Source: Sweltsa coloradensis (taxonomy: Eukaryota; Arthropoda; Insecta; Plecoptera; Chloroperlidae). Taken from it: a stretch of 64,000 nt of DNA. A program made the translations under genes and the position numbers. The notes under the pieces were generated by a model that saw nothing but the letters and a program-made list of their open reading frames with translations, did no database searches and was not told the origin of the DNA. Numbering within the stretch: position 1 is the first letter of the stretch; every line of letters begins with the position of its first letter. Of the stretch, positions 1 through 11,300 are shown in pieces. The stretch spans positions 62,001 to 126,000 of the forward strand of contig JAMZAV010000901.1 in assembly GCA_024449915.1 (NCBI GenBank), in the 5' to 3' direction.

Positions 1-249
1 TCATAATTTCTTTCACTGAAATACTCCAAAATACACCATTTGACGTGAAAGAAACAACAAAAATACCTTCTAAACCTTTAACGTTTCTATTTTAAATATA
101 AAGGACTTGCAACCAAAAATAAGTTTTGCCAAAAGTAGAAAAAGTGGGGCGATTGGCTGCGCCCAACGTACGATTAACACAGGGAATATTTACATCCAGT
201 GATACCCTAACATAACTGAGAATTCAACGTACAAATATACACTCCGATA

Positions 250-1170
250 TTTGTTTGCACATTATCCATTTGACATGGGAGGGGGGTGGGGGAGGGGTGG
301 ATAGGCCCCTACTCTTTCGGGGCACTTCTTCGGTTGAGGGGCCCCAAAGCAATTTTTGATGGGAAAAGCCTAGGTTAAGGGAGGGGGGGGGGGGGGGAAA
401 GCATGTATATTTTACAATATTATTATTATTAAGGCTATTCGACGGCGTTTTTCTATTTTCCAAAATATGCTACCAAGTCAAAATATAGTGAATGGCTTTG
501 AAACCTGGCTATTTGAGAAAATCAAAAATATTTTTTTCAAATTTTTCTGATCCGGTACACGGCCAATATAGCCACCTCAAAATAATTTCCAACTTCAATT
601 CGCCAAGGCACACCATTCAACGTAGGGTGTTGTGTTTTTGTGACATTAATTTTCAACTGTTTTTCCATAGACTGACTGAGAGAAAAAATATATTTTTTAA
701 CAAATATCTTTCCTGCGAATTTTTTCGTTTGGCGGTATTTTTTACCAATTTGTACCGCCAAACAAAAAAATTCGCAGGAAAGACAATTGTTTGAAAAAAT
801 CTTTTTTCTCTCAGTCAGTCTATTGAAAAACAGTTGAAAATTAATGTCACAAAAACACAACACCCTACGTTGAATGATGTGCCTTGGAGAATTTGAAGTT
901 TGAAATTATTTTGAGATGGCTATATTGGCCGTGAACCGGATCAGAAAAATTTGAAAAAAATATTTTTGAATTTCTAAAATAGCCCGGTTGACTTGGTAGC
1001 ATATTTTGGAAAATAGAAAAACGCGGTCGAATAGCCTTAAAACATAATAGCTTTGCGCTTTCCCCCACCCCCACTCCCCCTAACCTACTTTTCCCCTAAT
1101 ATCGCAGTGTTGAAAAGTTGGGGAACACCAACCGAAAGAGTGCCGTGAGGGTAGGGAGAGCGTAGAGTTA
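250..1170. repeat. Large palindrome (foldback), centre near 753
   Basis: The sequence from about 431 to 1043 is a near-perfect inverted repeat with roughly 300-bp arms. ATGCTACCAAGTC at about 468 mirrors GACTTGGTAGCAT near 990, and TTCGCAGGAAAGA on one side mirrors TCTTTCCTGCGAA on the other. Weaker symmetry extends outward to about 250 and 1170, including matching G-rich and C-rich tracts. The recurring open frames here are consequences of the palindrome and not genes. Confidence 0.85.
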
Positions 1171-1317
1171 GGCCCTAGCAGTGGATAGGCTACACAAAAG
1201 TTGTATGTGTAAATGTGTTTGCACTAGTAGGCCCCTAGCTAGTTATGCTAAATGATTTGGCAATAACTAAGTAGGTTCATAGCCTAGGCCTATTGGTCAG
1301 TCTTGGGGAGTTGTCAT

Positions 1318-1530
1318 CTTGTGTTTTTGAAAATGGCGCCACCCTCGTCAGATGGCCTGGGACTCACTTTAAGAAATAAGAGTAGGTAATGACATTTATT
1401 ATTGTTCTAAATCAGTGATGGTAGTATAAGGAATGTGAAAGGAACTAAGTTCCTTTTGAGGAACGAGGAACGTCTCAGTTCCTTTTTAGGCAGAAGTAAC
1501 TTAACTTTTCAAAGTTCCTTTTCTGTGGGA
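1318..1530 (+). repeat. Dispersed repeat, copy 1 (second copy at 62428-62670)
   Basis: Shares CCACCCTCGTCAGATGGCCT and then ACTAAGTTCCTTTTGAGGAA, in the same order and spacing, with the copy near 62.4 kb. No coding potential or terminal repeat was recognised, so the repeat class is unknown. Confidence 0.75.
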
Positions 1531-2090
1531 AGGTGCCCAAGACTGCTATTGGTAGCTTTAAAGAGGGATGCTGGGCTTGATCACAACTGTAAAATTGGAA
1601 TTGAGCCATGCCTCTGTCTAGCTGCCAATGCAATAAATGCTTAGTCTAGCTCTCAATGAACCGTTTCTTTTCAGATGACGACCAGTAGCTTTACCAGTTT
1701 TTCGAGTAACCATGTCTTGCGTTGTCAACCACCAAGGTCCCACAAATTGACATCTAGTTGAAACGAAGACTTTCCTATTTACCCTGCAAATTTATGCATT
1801 CTTGAACTTTTACTCGCACCTTTGTTAAATTGAAGCCTATTGCTTTTGGTTTGATGTGTAGGCCTACTTTATAAGAACAATATTAAATGCAAAGCATTTC
1901 ATATTTTTAATGTAGGCCTATGGTATTTATTGTTTGCTGTCGGCTATTGACAAATGGACTATCAGGCCTACCTATTCTTTCCCATCCTGCAACATCTTAA
2001 TTTTATTCAAAATGTAGGCCTATGACAGTTTGTAAGAATTTGTATGAATTTTGAATGTTAAACATAAACGTTTTGCATGCAAACTATATA

Positions 2091-2281
2091 CGGTATTTTC
2101 CGTATTTACTCGCTTATAGGCCGCCCTCGAGTATAGGCCGCACCCTTATTTTGACCACGCAGATTTTCAAGATTTGGATATAAATACTATTGATAAATGG
2201 CTTCACATAATGGCCGCAACCCACTTTTTGAACTTGACAATTTCAAATATACCCGAGGCCTATACTCGCATAAATACAGTA
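2091..2281. mobile_element. Short MITE with GAGTATAGGCC-type inverted ends
   Basis: The left end CGGTATTTTCCGTATTTACT followed by CGCTTATAGGCC is roughly mirrored at the right end by GAGGCCTATACTCGCATAAA-TACAG. Flanking TA dinucleotides suggest a Tc1/mariner/pogo-type MITE, but the boundaries are imprecise. Confidence 0.4.
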
Positions 2282-3036
2282 GTGTGCAAACTGTATACAT
2301 TTTGTATGTAAACTGTATTTATAAAATAAGTAACATAAAGATGACTATAAAAGTATTTATAGGCCTAAACAATAAACATGAATAGGCCTAGGGATATGTG
2401 TGTGGTGTTGTATTTATGTTAGTACCTACCTAAATATATAACTAGGTATTGAGTGTTGTCATCTTTAAATAGAATTTCTATTTAAAGAAAGAACTAATGA
2501 AATTATTATCTTTCGGTTTACGTACCACGTATTGGATTATTATTTGATCTGACATTTTGATTGTATTTCACCGATCTTTGTCCAAGACGACGAAACAACT
2601 CAAAACGTAACATAAAAATAAAAACACTTTTGAGAGAGAGCGACAAGTACGATAGTAGGCCTACTAACTTTACACTCATTCATTACAGTAAAAAGAGGAA
2701 TTGTCTACTGGTTGACTAGATCAAGCCAGCTGGCGGAGGCGGAAAATTTTTGGGTCCTTTTTTCCCTCAAGATAGCTTGTAGTGCGATCTGAGACATGGA
2801 GGGCACTAAATTACTAATTGCAAATTTGCAATAATTTATAGGAAACTTTCCAAGGATTTGCTAAATTTGCTATATTTTTTATTTATTTCAAATTTAATAT
2901 TAAATTTGCCATTTTCAATTTGTGGATATGTTTTTAATATAGGGTATTGAGAAAATCCTAATGTGGATATACAATTTCTAAATATGGTCTGTTTGATCGT
3001 AAGATAATTAGCACACAGAATGTAACATTAGGTTAC

Positions 3037-3805
3037 ACTAGGAAAACACTTAAGTCCCGCCGCGTTGTTGGATGAGCGTATTGGTGCATTGAGCTGCCAT
3101 GTGTTATGCGGATTTTCTGTTGTTCTGTGAAAAAATTATTACTAAGTTCAAATTTTTTTTAAATTAAATTAAATTTAATAAAAAATAAACTTAAATTTTA
3201 ATTTTTTTTAATTAATCGTAATTTTAAAAAAAGAAAAAAAGAAAAAAATTGGGATTTTTATAAGAAATAATTATTCGATTGCGCTCAAATTTCACACGAA
3301 TATATAAATTAATAAAATTAAGGTTCTGTGAAAAACTTATTACAATAGGATCAAGCATGTAGGTGTAATAAGTAAAAAAATTGTTTTAAAAAAGAAAAAA
3401 CCCACAAAGTTGCTATTTTCATTAGAAATAATTTTTCGATTGTGCTCAAATTTCACACGAATATCTTTATTCATAAAATTAAGGTTCTGTGAAAAAATCA
3501 TTAAAATCGGATAAAGCATGTAGATGTTATAAGTAAAATAAATTTTCAAAAAATCAAAAAAAATCGTAAAATTGCGATTTTTATGAGAAATAATTTTTCG
3601 ATGGCGCTAAAAAACGTGGCAGTTCTAAGTTCAGAGATTTTGAAGGCCTCCATAAAATTTCATCGCAATTGGAGTATCGGTTTAGCCGGAATCGTGCTAA
3701 CAAACAGACAAAAATACAGAAAGAAAGAAAAAAAAAAACATTCCGGATTTTTTTCTCCAGTGTAGTGAAATGGAATCTTCGCTTTTTGCTCGCTACGCTC
3801 ATCCA
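3037..3805 (-). mobile_element. Helentron-associated non-autonomous element (HINE), minus copy
   Basis: Read on the minus strand it begins GGATGAGCGTAGCGAGC, passes through A/T-rich subrepeats (ACTTATAACACCTACATGCT) and ends with the subterminal inverse TACGCTCATCC, then a hairpin AACGC...GCGTT and CCTAGT. This is the asymmetric-terminal-repeat layout of Helentron/Helitron2 derivatives. No Rep/helicase is encoded. Confidence 0.75.
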
Positions 3806-3831
3806 AATACAATTATAATTAAGACAGACCA

Positions 3832-4960
3832 TGCGTGTAGGAATGTTTTGAAAGTTGGGGGGGGGGGAGCAAAGTCATTAGAAGATTTTGTTGGTGGCAG
3901 CTGGGGTCTGGGGCGAAGCCCCAGCCACCGGAGGCCCTTTCGCTGAAGGCAAAATATTTTTCACCATACTACAGTTATTTCATCATGTTTTTAACTGCTT
4001 TTGGACTCTGTAAACGATGTTTTACTGCTATCTGCAGTCTAAAAACTAAAAAAATTACCGTGAAGTGGCCCATTTTATTAAATTTCAACCTAATTTTTGA
4101 TTTCATGACGAAGCATACAGGCAAACATATTCGTTTTACCAAGGTGACTGTCAAATTGTGTAAATGTAAGTGCAGTGGCGTCGGCAGGATGGAGGTTAAT
4201 ACATAAACAAATAATGTATGTGCAATAGATGTGGTAAAGTTGAAGTGTTTGTAGGAAATTCGATGACTTTTTAACTGATTCAGTGATTCTTTATGCCAGT
4301 TGGTTTGAACATAAAGTTTGGAGGTATTGTTGAAGTCATTAAATTTTTATACAAGAGCGAGTTATAAAATCACCTTGAACTCCTCTTGAAACCTTTGGTC
4401 TGGAACAGTACACAGTTTTTACAATGTGGTCCGCGAGCGACACCCGAGTAGGCTATAACCATGGATATTGTGATAACCAAGCTAGCCAAAAATTCCTCTT
4501 GCCTACAGCGTCTGATGAAAAGTTGTATGTAGATGGTGGTGTCCATGGTTTCTCAAGGTTGTCTTTTTTATTTTTATTTATTAATTTATTAAAATTGTGA
4601 TCATTTAAATAATTGCCTACATCGAGGGGGACGAAGCACTTGTTGACGTGCACTTGTAGATGCCAAATCTTAAAACGAAACAATACTTTATTACCTACCT
4701 AACAACATTGGCAAGTCTTGAAATGAATTAACCCAAAACTCTGCATTTAAATTACGTTAAGATACGAATTAAAACAACTGAGTAGGCATAATCGATCCAA
4801 CTTTCAGCTATTAGCTGGGAACAGAAAACATCGCCTGTGTACTTGCCGCTAAATTTAAAAGTTGGGTAAATTACATAAATTTTATTCCTAAATTGAAATT
4901 CCAGGGGGGGGGGGGCAAGTGCCACCCCTTGCCCCCATGTGCCGACGCCCCTGTGTAAGT
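3832..4960 (+). repeat. hAT-like dispersed repeat with GTGTAGGAA end
   Basis: The stretch from GTAGGAATGTTTTGAAAG through a G-tract to about 4110 matches, in inverted orientation, 34430-34722, whose end reads CAGGCGCGTCGGAACG when complemented. The shared interior includes AAAACATGATGAA and AAAATGGGCCACTT. The downstream end near 4950 (GCCGACGCCCCTG) resembles the CAGTGGCGTCGG end at 32761. Boundaries are uncertain. Confidence 0.5.
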
Positions 4961-5100
4961 GCATATTTACTAGATAAATTATTTTGGGATTAATATTTAA
5001 CTCACGTAAGTTTTGCCCCCCCCCCGGTTCCTAGGCCACTGAGACAGACCCTTTAAATTTTCTTCAACTAGTAAAAAGTGGATGTCTATTGAGCAAATTG

Positions 5101-5868
5101 TTGGATGAGCGAAGCGAAGACTTCAATTTCACCGACCCCCCAAAAAATTTAGCTCGGTTGTTTTTTTTTGTTTGTTTGTAAGTTTGTTTTTCCGTCTGTT
5201 TGTTCGCTCTCTACCGGGCAAACGGCATATGCGATCTTGATGAAAATTTGACACGACCTTCGTTTTCTCTGAACTTAGACTTGCCACGTTTTTGGGTACA
5301 ATCGAAGAAATATTTCTCATGAATATCGTACTTTTACGATTTTTTTCGATTTTTAGTGCGATATTTTCGTGCCATTTGGGCCAATTCTGACCAAACGGGT
5401 GGGGCTACAACGTTCATATTTCACATGGACATTAAGGTAATGGTGATGTATTGCTTTCTGAAAGAAAAATGTGAAAAAGTTAGCCAGAATCGAGAGAAAT
5501 AAAGCTTTTAATATACGTTTTTTGACTTTTTGTGCGATATTTTCGTGCCATTTGGGCCAATTCTGACCAAACGGGTGGGGCTACAACGTTCATATTATAC
5601 ATGGACATTAAGGTTATGGTGATGAAGTACCTATTGAAAGAAAATGTTGAAAAAGTTAGCCAGAATCCATAGAAATATAGCTTTTAATGTAAGATTTTTA
5701 TGTTAAATAATAACAAATTAACAAGAAACAATAGAAACTTGACAACAATCACCTACAATGCGTCGGCAGAAAAACAAAGCACTTGCAAAAGTAAAGATAT
5801 CCCACGCAAACTAAAAACTTTTAAAAAGCTCATCCATCAACGCGGCGGGACTTTAGCGTTTTCCTAGT
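5101..5868 (+). mobile_element. Variant Helentron-associated element with ~171-bp internal duplication
   Basis: Starts TTGGATGAGCGAAGCGAAGA and ends AACGCGGCGGGACTTTAGCG then TTTTCCTAGT. The interior differs from the main family. It holds two direct copies of a block containing GCCATTTGGGCCAATTCTGA, near 5372 and 5543. It belongs to the same terminal-repeat family but a separate subfamily. Confidence 0.7.
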
Positions 5869-6030
5869 AAGAAAAAACATTACTTACAATATTTCCTGTG
5901 CATATGGTTCTGACAAAAACATGAGTGACAGTGTCTACCTAATGGTAGACTAGGTGACGTTTGTATACTTCTGAAGAAGCAGGAAACCTATCTACAGCTA
6001 TCTTTATACATCAATATCCATTTCACACGC

Positions 6031-6228
6031 CTAGATCATTAGGTCTTCGAGTCTCTCCTCTTCAATAGTTGTGCGAATGCGGTTCTTGATCAATTTTAAT
6101 TTAGAAAATGTTCGCTCTGCTGATGCCGAAGACGTAGGAATAGTGCAAGCTGCCTTGTACGTGGTAAAAAGATTTGGAAACGTTGTTTGCAAGTCATACA
6201 AGCTTAAAAGTTGAAGAATATCCCTCAT
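6031..6228 (-). pseudogene. hAT transposase C-terminal dimerisation domain, remnant
   Basis: A 65-residue open frame reading LQTTFPNLFTTYKAACTIPT then SASAERTFSKLKLIKNRIR and EERLEDLMI. This is the hallmark hAT C-terminal dimerisation block (T-x-P-x-SSASAERSFSxLKxIKxxLR), close to ZMYM1-like elements. After the first stop the family motif continues (CEMDIDV), so the stop is a lesion. No RNase-H catalytic region was seen nearby. It may be a transposon relic or an exon of a domesticated gene. Confidence 0.8.
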
Positions 6229-6229
6229 G

Positions 6230-7607
6230 TTGTAGGCTATGTAGGCAAAGAAACAACAATGTCATCAACAAGGTTTAGACTGGCTTCTTCCTATAAAAGA
6301 TTTAGTAATTAATAAACTATGTCAGGGCACGGGTTTACAAAATAAATATTAAAAACAAGAATAAAAGATTTGTAAATATTAATAATATTAAATTATATAA
6401 AACACGCGTCACAGAAAACGGTAGAGTGGCCATTTACATATTTCGCTACATAGTTAGTAAAACGCAACCCTTTGACGGGATATTTTAATTTTTAGTTGAT
6501 GTGTCGTGAGCGTGAGGAATAACCTGCGTTATCTCATTGTCCTCAAGGCAATTCTTGGTCGCGTACACTTACGATCAGCCGAACCTCTCCAAACGAAGAG
6601 CGAGTGATATTTATAAACATAACTACCAAGATATTGCTATACAACTATACACCATTACATCCAGCTTGCAAACCTAGTGAAGTGATAACTAATAACAATT
6701 TCTCTTGTATTACCTGTACATGTTATATTTTTTCTCCCACGCACACTTTCTCTAGAGGTGAGTGGGGGTGGGTCATCCAAAGCCAGGGGGTGAGTACACC
6801 CCCTGGCTTTGGAACCGGCGCGGCTCGCGCCGCGGAACCATAGTCTGCACGCCTCTGCCTGCTATATAATGATATGAGTAAGTAGCCCTACTACTGTAGG
6901 CCTATATGATTGTGTGAGTTAGTGTGTAAAGTGTAAATATATTTTATATAGGGCCTACACGCATGAGTGACTGAGGACATTAGAGAAATTGAATATTGGT
7001 TATTTCTGTTAATTTAATTTTTATCGTTGTTGTCATTGCGTAGCGGCGAGTCCCGCCTGGACAAGGCCGAAGAGAAACCGCTTGGTTCAGGACGGTTCGG
7101 CAGTTGCGCCCGGACATTGAGCTAATACAGTGCAAGTGCACAGGTAGGTACGTAGACTGGTTACAAATTACCAGAAATGTAATTTTGGAAAGTTTAAGGA
7201 AATTAGGCCTAGGTTCAACAACTTTAAATTAGGCCTAGCTACAATCATCCATCAGCAGGCAAAAATATGTTGTCCGGGGGTAAAAATAAAACACTCGCCA
7301 GAGCGAGTTAAAATTTCATGCTGTGTTATTTTATTATCAATAATATGCTTATAAAGTACATTTACTACCTAGGTTTCTAACATGGAACATCCGTGGATTA
7401 TTTAAAATTTGAATTGCCATTATTTTTTGTTGATTTGCCAAAACTAGCTTGACCTATCCTCTTTATTTTTTTTACAAATTTGCCTTAAATCATGTTACGG
7501 GCAATTAAACACGATGCAGTCCACAAAATGTTTTCACCCCAGATCCCAGCTGTTATACGCAACCTCATCGTTGATTCACGTTCTAGTGCGGGCTCCTAGA
7601 ATTTTGG
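6230..7607. other. Unassigned 1.4-kb stretch
   Basis: Nothing could be assigned here. It is AT-rich with scattered AGGCCTA motifs and a short palindrome around 6782-6815 (CCAGGGGGTG / CACCCCCTGG). No conserved protein or transposon end was recognised. Confidence 0.5.
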
Positions 7608-8110
7608 ATAATTATGAATAATTCCGTATTATTGTAAAATTTGAAAAATAACTTTCAAAAAGGCTTTACTAAGCATCACTGGTTGACATATTAACGTTTC
7701 ACAACGGCGCTTCCTTGGAAATGTGTAAAAAGTTGGAAAAACATTAGTGTCACCTGCAAGGCTGTAGGCCTATGGTACCTAGTCAACTACATGGGTTGGG
7801 CGGGACGGGGTGGGATGGGGCATTGTAAAGTTTCAACTATAATTAATGTTATTTGTTTAATTATCAGTGGATTTTTGCTGGGAAAAGTAGGTTTGGGGGG
7901 GGGGGGGTGGCGCGAAGCGCTTTGGCGAGGATAGTAGGCCCTACACCACTTGGGCCTACAGCCTTGCAGGTGACACTAATGTTTTTCCAACTTTTTACAC
8001 ATTTCCATGGTAAACTCCATTGTGAAACGTTAATATGTCGACCAGTGATGCTTAGTTAAGCCTTTTTGAAAGTTATTTTTCAAATTTGACAATAATACGG
8101 GATTGTTGAC
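7608..8110. repeat. Inverted repeat with ~150-bp arms directly downstream of the DNMT3-like stop
   Basis: The left arm (about 7608-7772) and right arm (about 7945-8108) are near-complementary. For example, CATATTAACGTTTCACAA at about 7688 pairs with TTGTGAAACGTTAATATG near 8020. Aligned blocks are separated by a G-rich spacer. On the minus strand this falls within roughly 50-550 nt after the TGA, so it is probably in the 3'UTR or immediate downstream sequence, where a transcript could form a long hairpin. Confidence 0.8.
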
Positions 8111-8157
8111 AGGCCTAATTACCGAACTTCCTATGTTGTATGTTGTCGTACCAACTC

Positions 8158-8342
8158 TCAAGGCCCTATTTTCTCGTAATATGGCTTAATGGCCTCCAAA
8201 ACATTCTGACCTATAGTCATGCTCTTGGCCTTCTTCATGAGCTGGATTCTTTTCTCTCTGCCCATTGGCACGGCATTTTTAGCCTCCTCTGACAGACCAA
8301 ACATAGCTTTGATGAAAACATCCGCCAAGTCTTCCGAGTCAA
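8158..8342 (-). CDS. DNMT3-like terminal exon: last helices and TGA stop
   Basis: It follows the strong acceptor TTTCTTTGTTTTTAG. It encodes [20 protein letters not shown], then [20 protein letters not shown] and ends KIGP-TGA. The layout fits the DNMT3 C-terminus: ED-x-LW-x-TELERVFGFP, then RQKLLGRSWSVPV-x-HL-x-PL-x-YF. Similarity is weaker than in the upstream exons. The main support is the splice site, phase agreement with exon i, gene order and length. It joins directly to exon i, leaving out the usual target-recognition segment. Confidence 0.68.
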
Positions 8343-11300
8343 CTAAAAACAAAGAAACAATATAGTATTATGTATAGGTCGAGCAACAAAAGTAAACCGA
8401 AAAAAACGAGTTTCTATTTTTGGTTAATTTCTGTTGAAGGCTTGAAGCAGGTGTGCGGGATCTCTTTTTCTAGAGAGAAAGAAAGAGGGGGAGGGGGGGG
8501 GGAGATATTCAAACACTGACCAACCCTAAACTATACCTGCTAGTATACTGACTGTTTTGGTTGTATCCGTGGTGATTTACGGCATGATTAGTAACATTCT
8601 GCAGTGGCAAAGCATTGGGGTAGGCATTGAGACAGTGTCTATCCTACCCAGAAAATAATAAAAAGTAAAATTCTTAATACAGTTTTACTAGTAGCCTAAA
8701 AATGGTATCAAACGTACTCGTGCAAAACAACGAATGAACGCATTACCATTCTCCGCAGGTGTACTTCATTTCCATTCTTGTGCTCAAGCTGAGACAACCA
8801 GGATTCTAAATTAAGTAGGTCTAGGCCCTAAGCCCTGCCCAATAAGAAATATGACAGAAAATCACTGCATATTTGTGCACTAATTATGCACCAAAATAAC
8901 AACACCAAATTGCTGCATATTTTTGCACCAGTCGCATTAAAAAGTTATTCCCTATATATAAGTGGACGGGGCCAACTTGAAGGCTTTTGTATCTACCTCT
9001 GACTGATAATTTGAAAGTCAAAGAAACATGTCTGAAAAGTTTTCTGAAGTGTGCCTACAACAGAAAAAAAGAATTGTTAATTTTTTGGGGCCGGACATAA
9101 CCTCGCTATTGTCGAAAAAACATTTAATGGCCGATAATAATAAGGTTATGTCCTGCCCGTTTGTTTTTTTCTGTTTTATCAAAGGTACTCTTTCATTCAG
9201 CCAGCTTTCATGGACTTTTAAGGTTTTGACCCTAGGGCGAATACAATTACGGTACGGCAGTACAAAGTACGGCGGCCATGTGGCAACTATTCTCCTAACA
9301 CAGCCCAAACACAAGATGGTCAGTCTTAGCTGGGCTTTTCTTACAAATAACATAATGTTGTATATTGCGCGTGGGTTTATTATATTACATAATAAAGTAG
9401 TCTACATGTGAATATGATTCTAACAACAGTATTATTTATTAATTACTTGGTACAGTAAATATGAGTGTGATTCTACCAGTCAGCCATTGCGTCTCGTCTT
9501 GTGATGCCTGGTGGTTCTAGAGACGGCCGCCAGGGAGCAGCTCTTGATGGCTCGTAATTTAAACACAATTCAAATACACAACACATAACAAATAACATAA
9601 CTAAATGTTCTGTGCTGTATACATGTCTGTAAACTGTAAGAAAATAAAATAAATATTTGAATTGAAAAAAAAATTGAAACCAAAGGCACGATTTCAAATC
9701 TGATGGCACCTGAATTTCACCTTGATAATGAATACATTATTAATTTTTGGTTTATTAATTAAACAACTATCTGCATCAACAAACAAATTAAAAGGGCATT
9801 GAGTAATGAATTATTGAATTTCAAAAGCAATTTGTAGAACGTTCTTTTTCATTTTAAGTTACCGCCACGGAGCCAACATGAATCTACACGTTGCGTACCA
9901 ACATTGAAATAGTTTATGCAGATAATTATTCTGTAGCTTTTGGCCTGCTTACATTTTCATTTTCTCTTGTAATACAGATTAATTGAAAATTGCAACTATA
10001 CTATAGTTTCATTTTTTACCAACTGAGTCAAAAAGAATGGGTTGGCTTGGTCAATCTGGTTTACTGTCTCCCACTGAAAATCAGTTATAATATGACTGAG
10101 TGGGTAGACTAAAAACTTATTTATTTATTTATATGAAGATCTCTAATGAAGTCATTTAATTTTGGTTGCATATAGTACCAATAGAAATTGCACCGTTATC
10201 TTATGGACGTATCATCCAGCATCGCATCGGACAGCATATACTTTATTTACACAGATGCACCCGCCTCGGCCCATATCAACAACAGGAACAAAATTTTGAA
10301 CATGTGCTTAAAAACAGAACTGGCATGGAATAGCATAATTTAGTGCACCCACATTAAAAATATACTGTATACCATTTGTATAATACTTATACTGAACACT
10401 ATTCAGACTAGGGATGCACATAGGGTTGCCAACCGTCCGGAATTTCTCCGGACAGTCCTGATTTTGATGCCTTTGTCCGGAAAGAGGAATTGCCTCATTC
10501 CGGACGGCACTTTTTCCGGAATTTGTGAAAAAGTCATATTTGTACAACATTTTATTGAATTTTAGAGTATTGCAGTGAATTAGTGTTTTTTCTCTCTAAA
10601 GTTGGTACATCAGTTGGTTTGGTAATTTGGAATAAAAGTTAGTTTCTTTCATGTAGCCGCCTTTCCGTAGTCCTACTCCTAGCTAGTCGTGCTCGTGACT
10701 GCCCTGTCCCACTACCCATAACTTTTCGTGAATGGAGTTTTTTGAACATGTGTCCAAAAACAAAGAACTCCGCAAGCTGCGAGAAGTGAAAAAAAGTATT
10801 CTTTCAAAAAGTCAAAGCTGCAAAAAGTAAAGCTGGCATTAACGTTCAAATAACAATGGCACTAGATGGAAACTAGTAAATGGTACCTACGGACCACGGT
10901 AATTATATAAATCATCATTAATTTTAGTAAATAGTTATTGTTCAACAAAATATAATAATACCTAATAATATACAAATTGGATAACGTTAAACTGGATTTC
11001 ATTTTTTATAACTTTTAGCCATATTTCATCTTTCCGAAATGTTTTTACGTAATAAATTAAACAAAATGCTAGAATAAAATTGTAAGCTTTGTTATTATAA
11101 TTTATAATTAATGTATGAGTTGATCCCAGATTCCAATCCAACGATATATCCAAGTCATTGAATCTTTAAATTACGTATCCGGCTGTTTTGAAGGTTAAAA
11201 GGGTCCAAAAAATTTTCGCCTCCGGCAGCTGGGGCTTCGCCCCAGACCCCTTGTGTGCCTACTAAAATTGAAACTTTGTCCGGAATTCTAGTTGACCCAA

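Noticed and set aside
8537..8643. 107-nt segment on minus with splice-like borders and one open frame ([17 protein letters not shown]...) between DNMT3-like exons i and j
   Set aside because: Its only open phase leaves two bases, and joining to the last exon creates a stop. Exons i and j already join in frame without it. Probably chance or belongs to another transcript.
9018..9411. Overlapping 111- and 127-aa frames on both strands near 9.0-9.4 kb
   Set aside because: No family resemblance, overlapping antisense frames and no splice context; treated as chance open frames.
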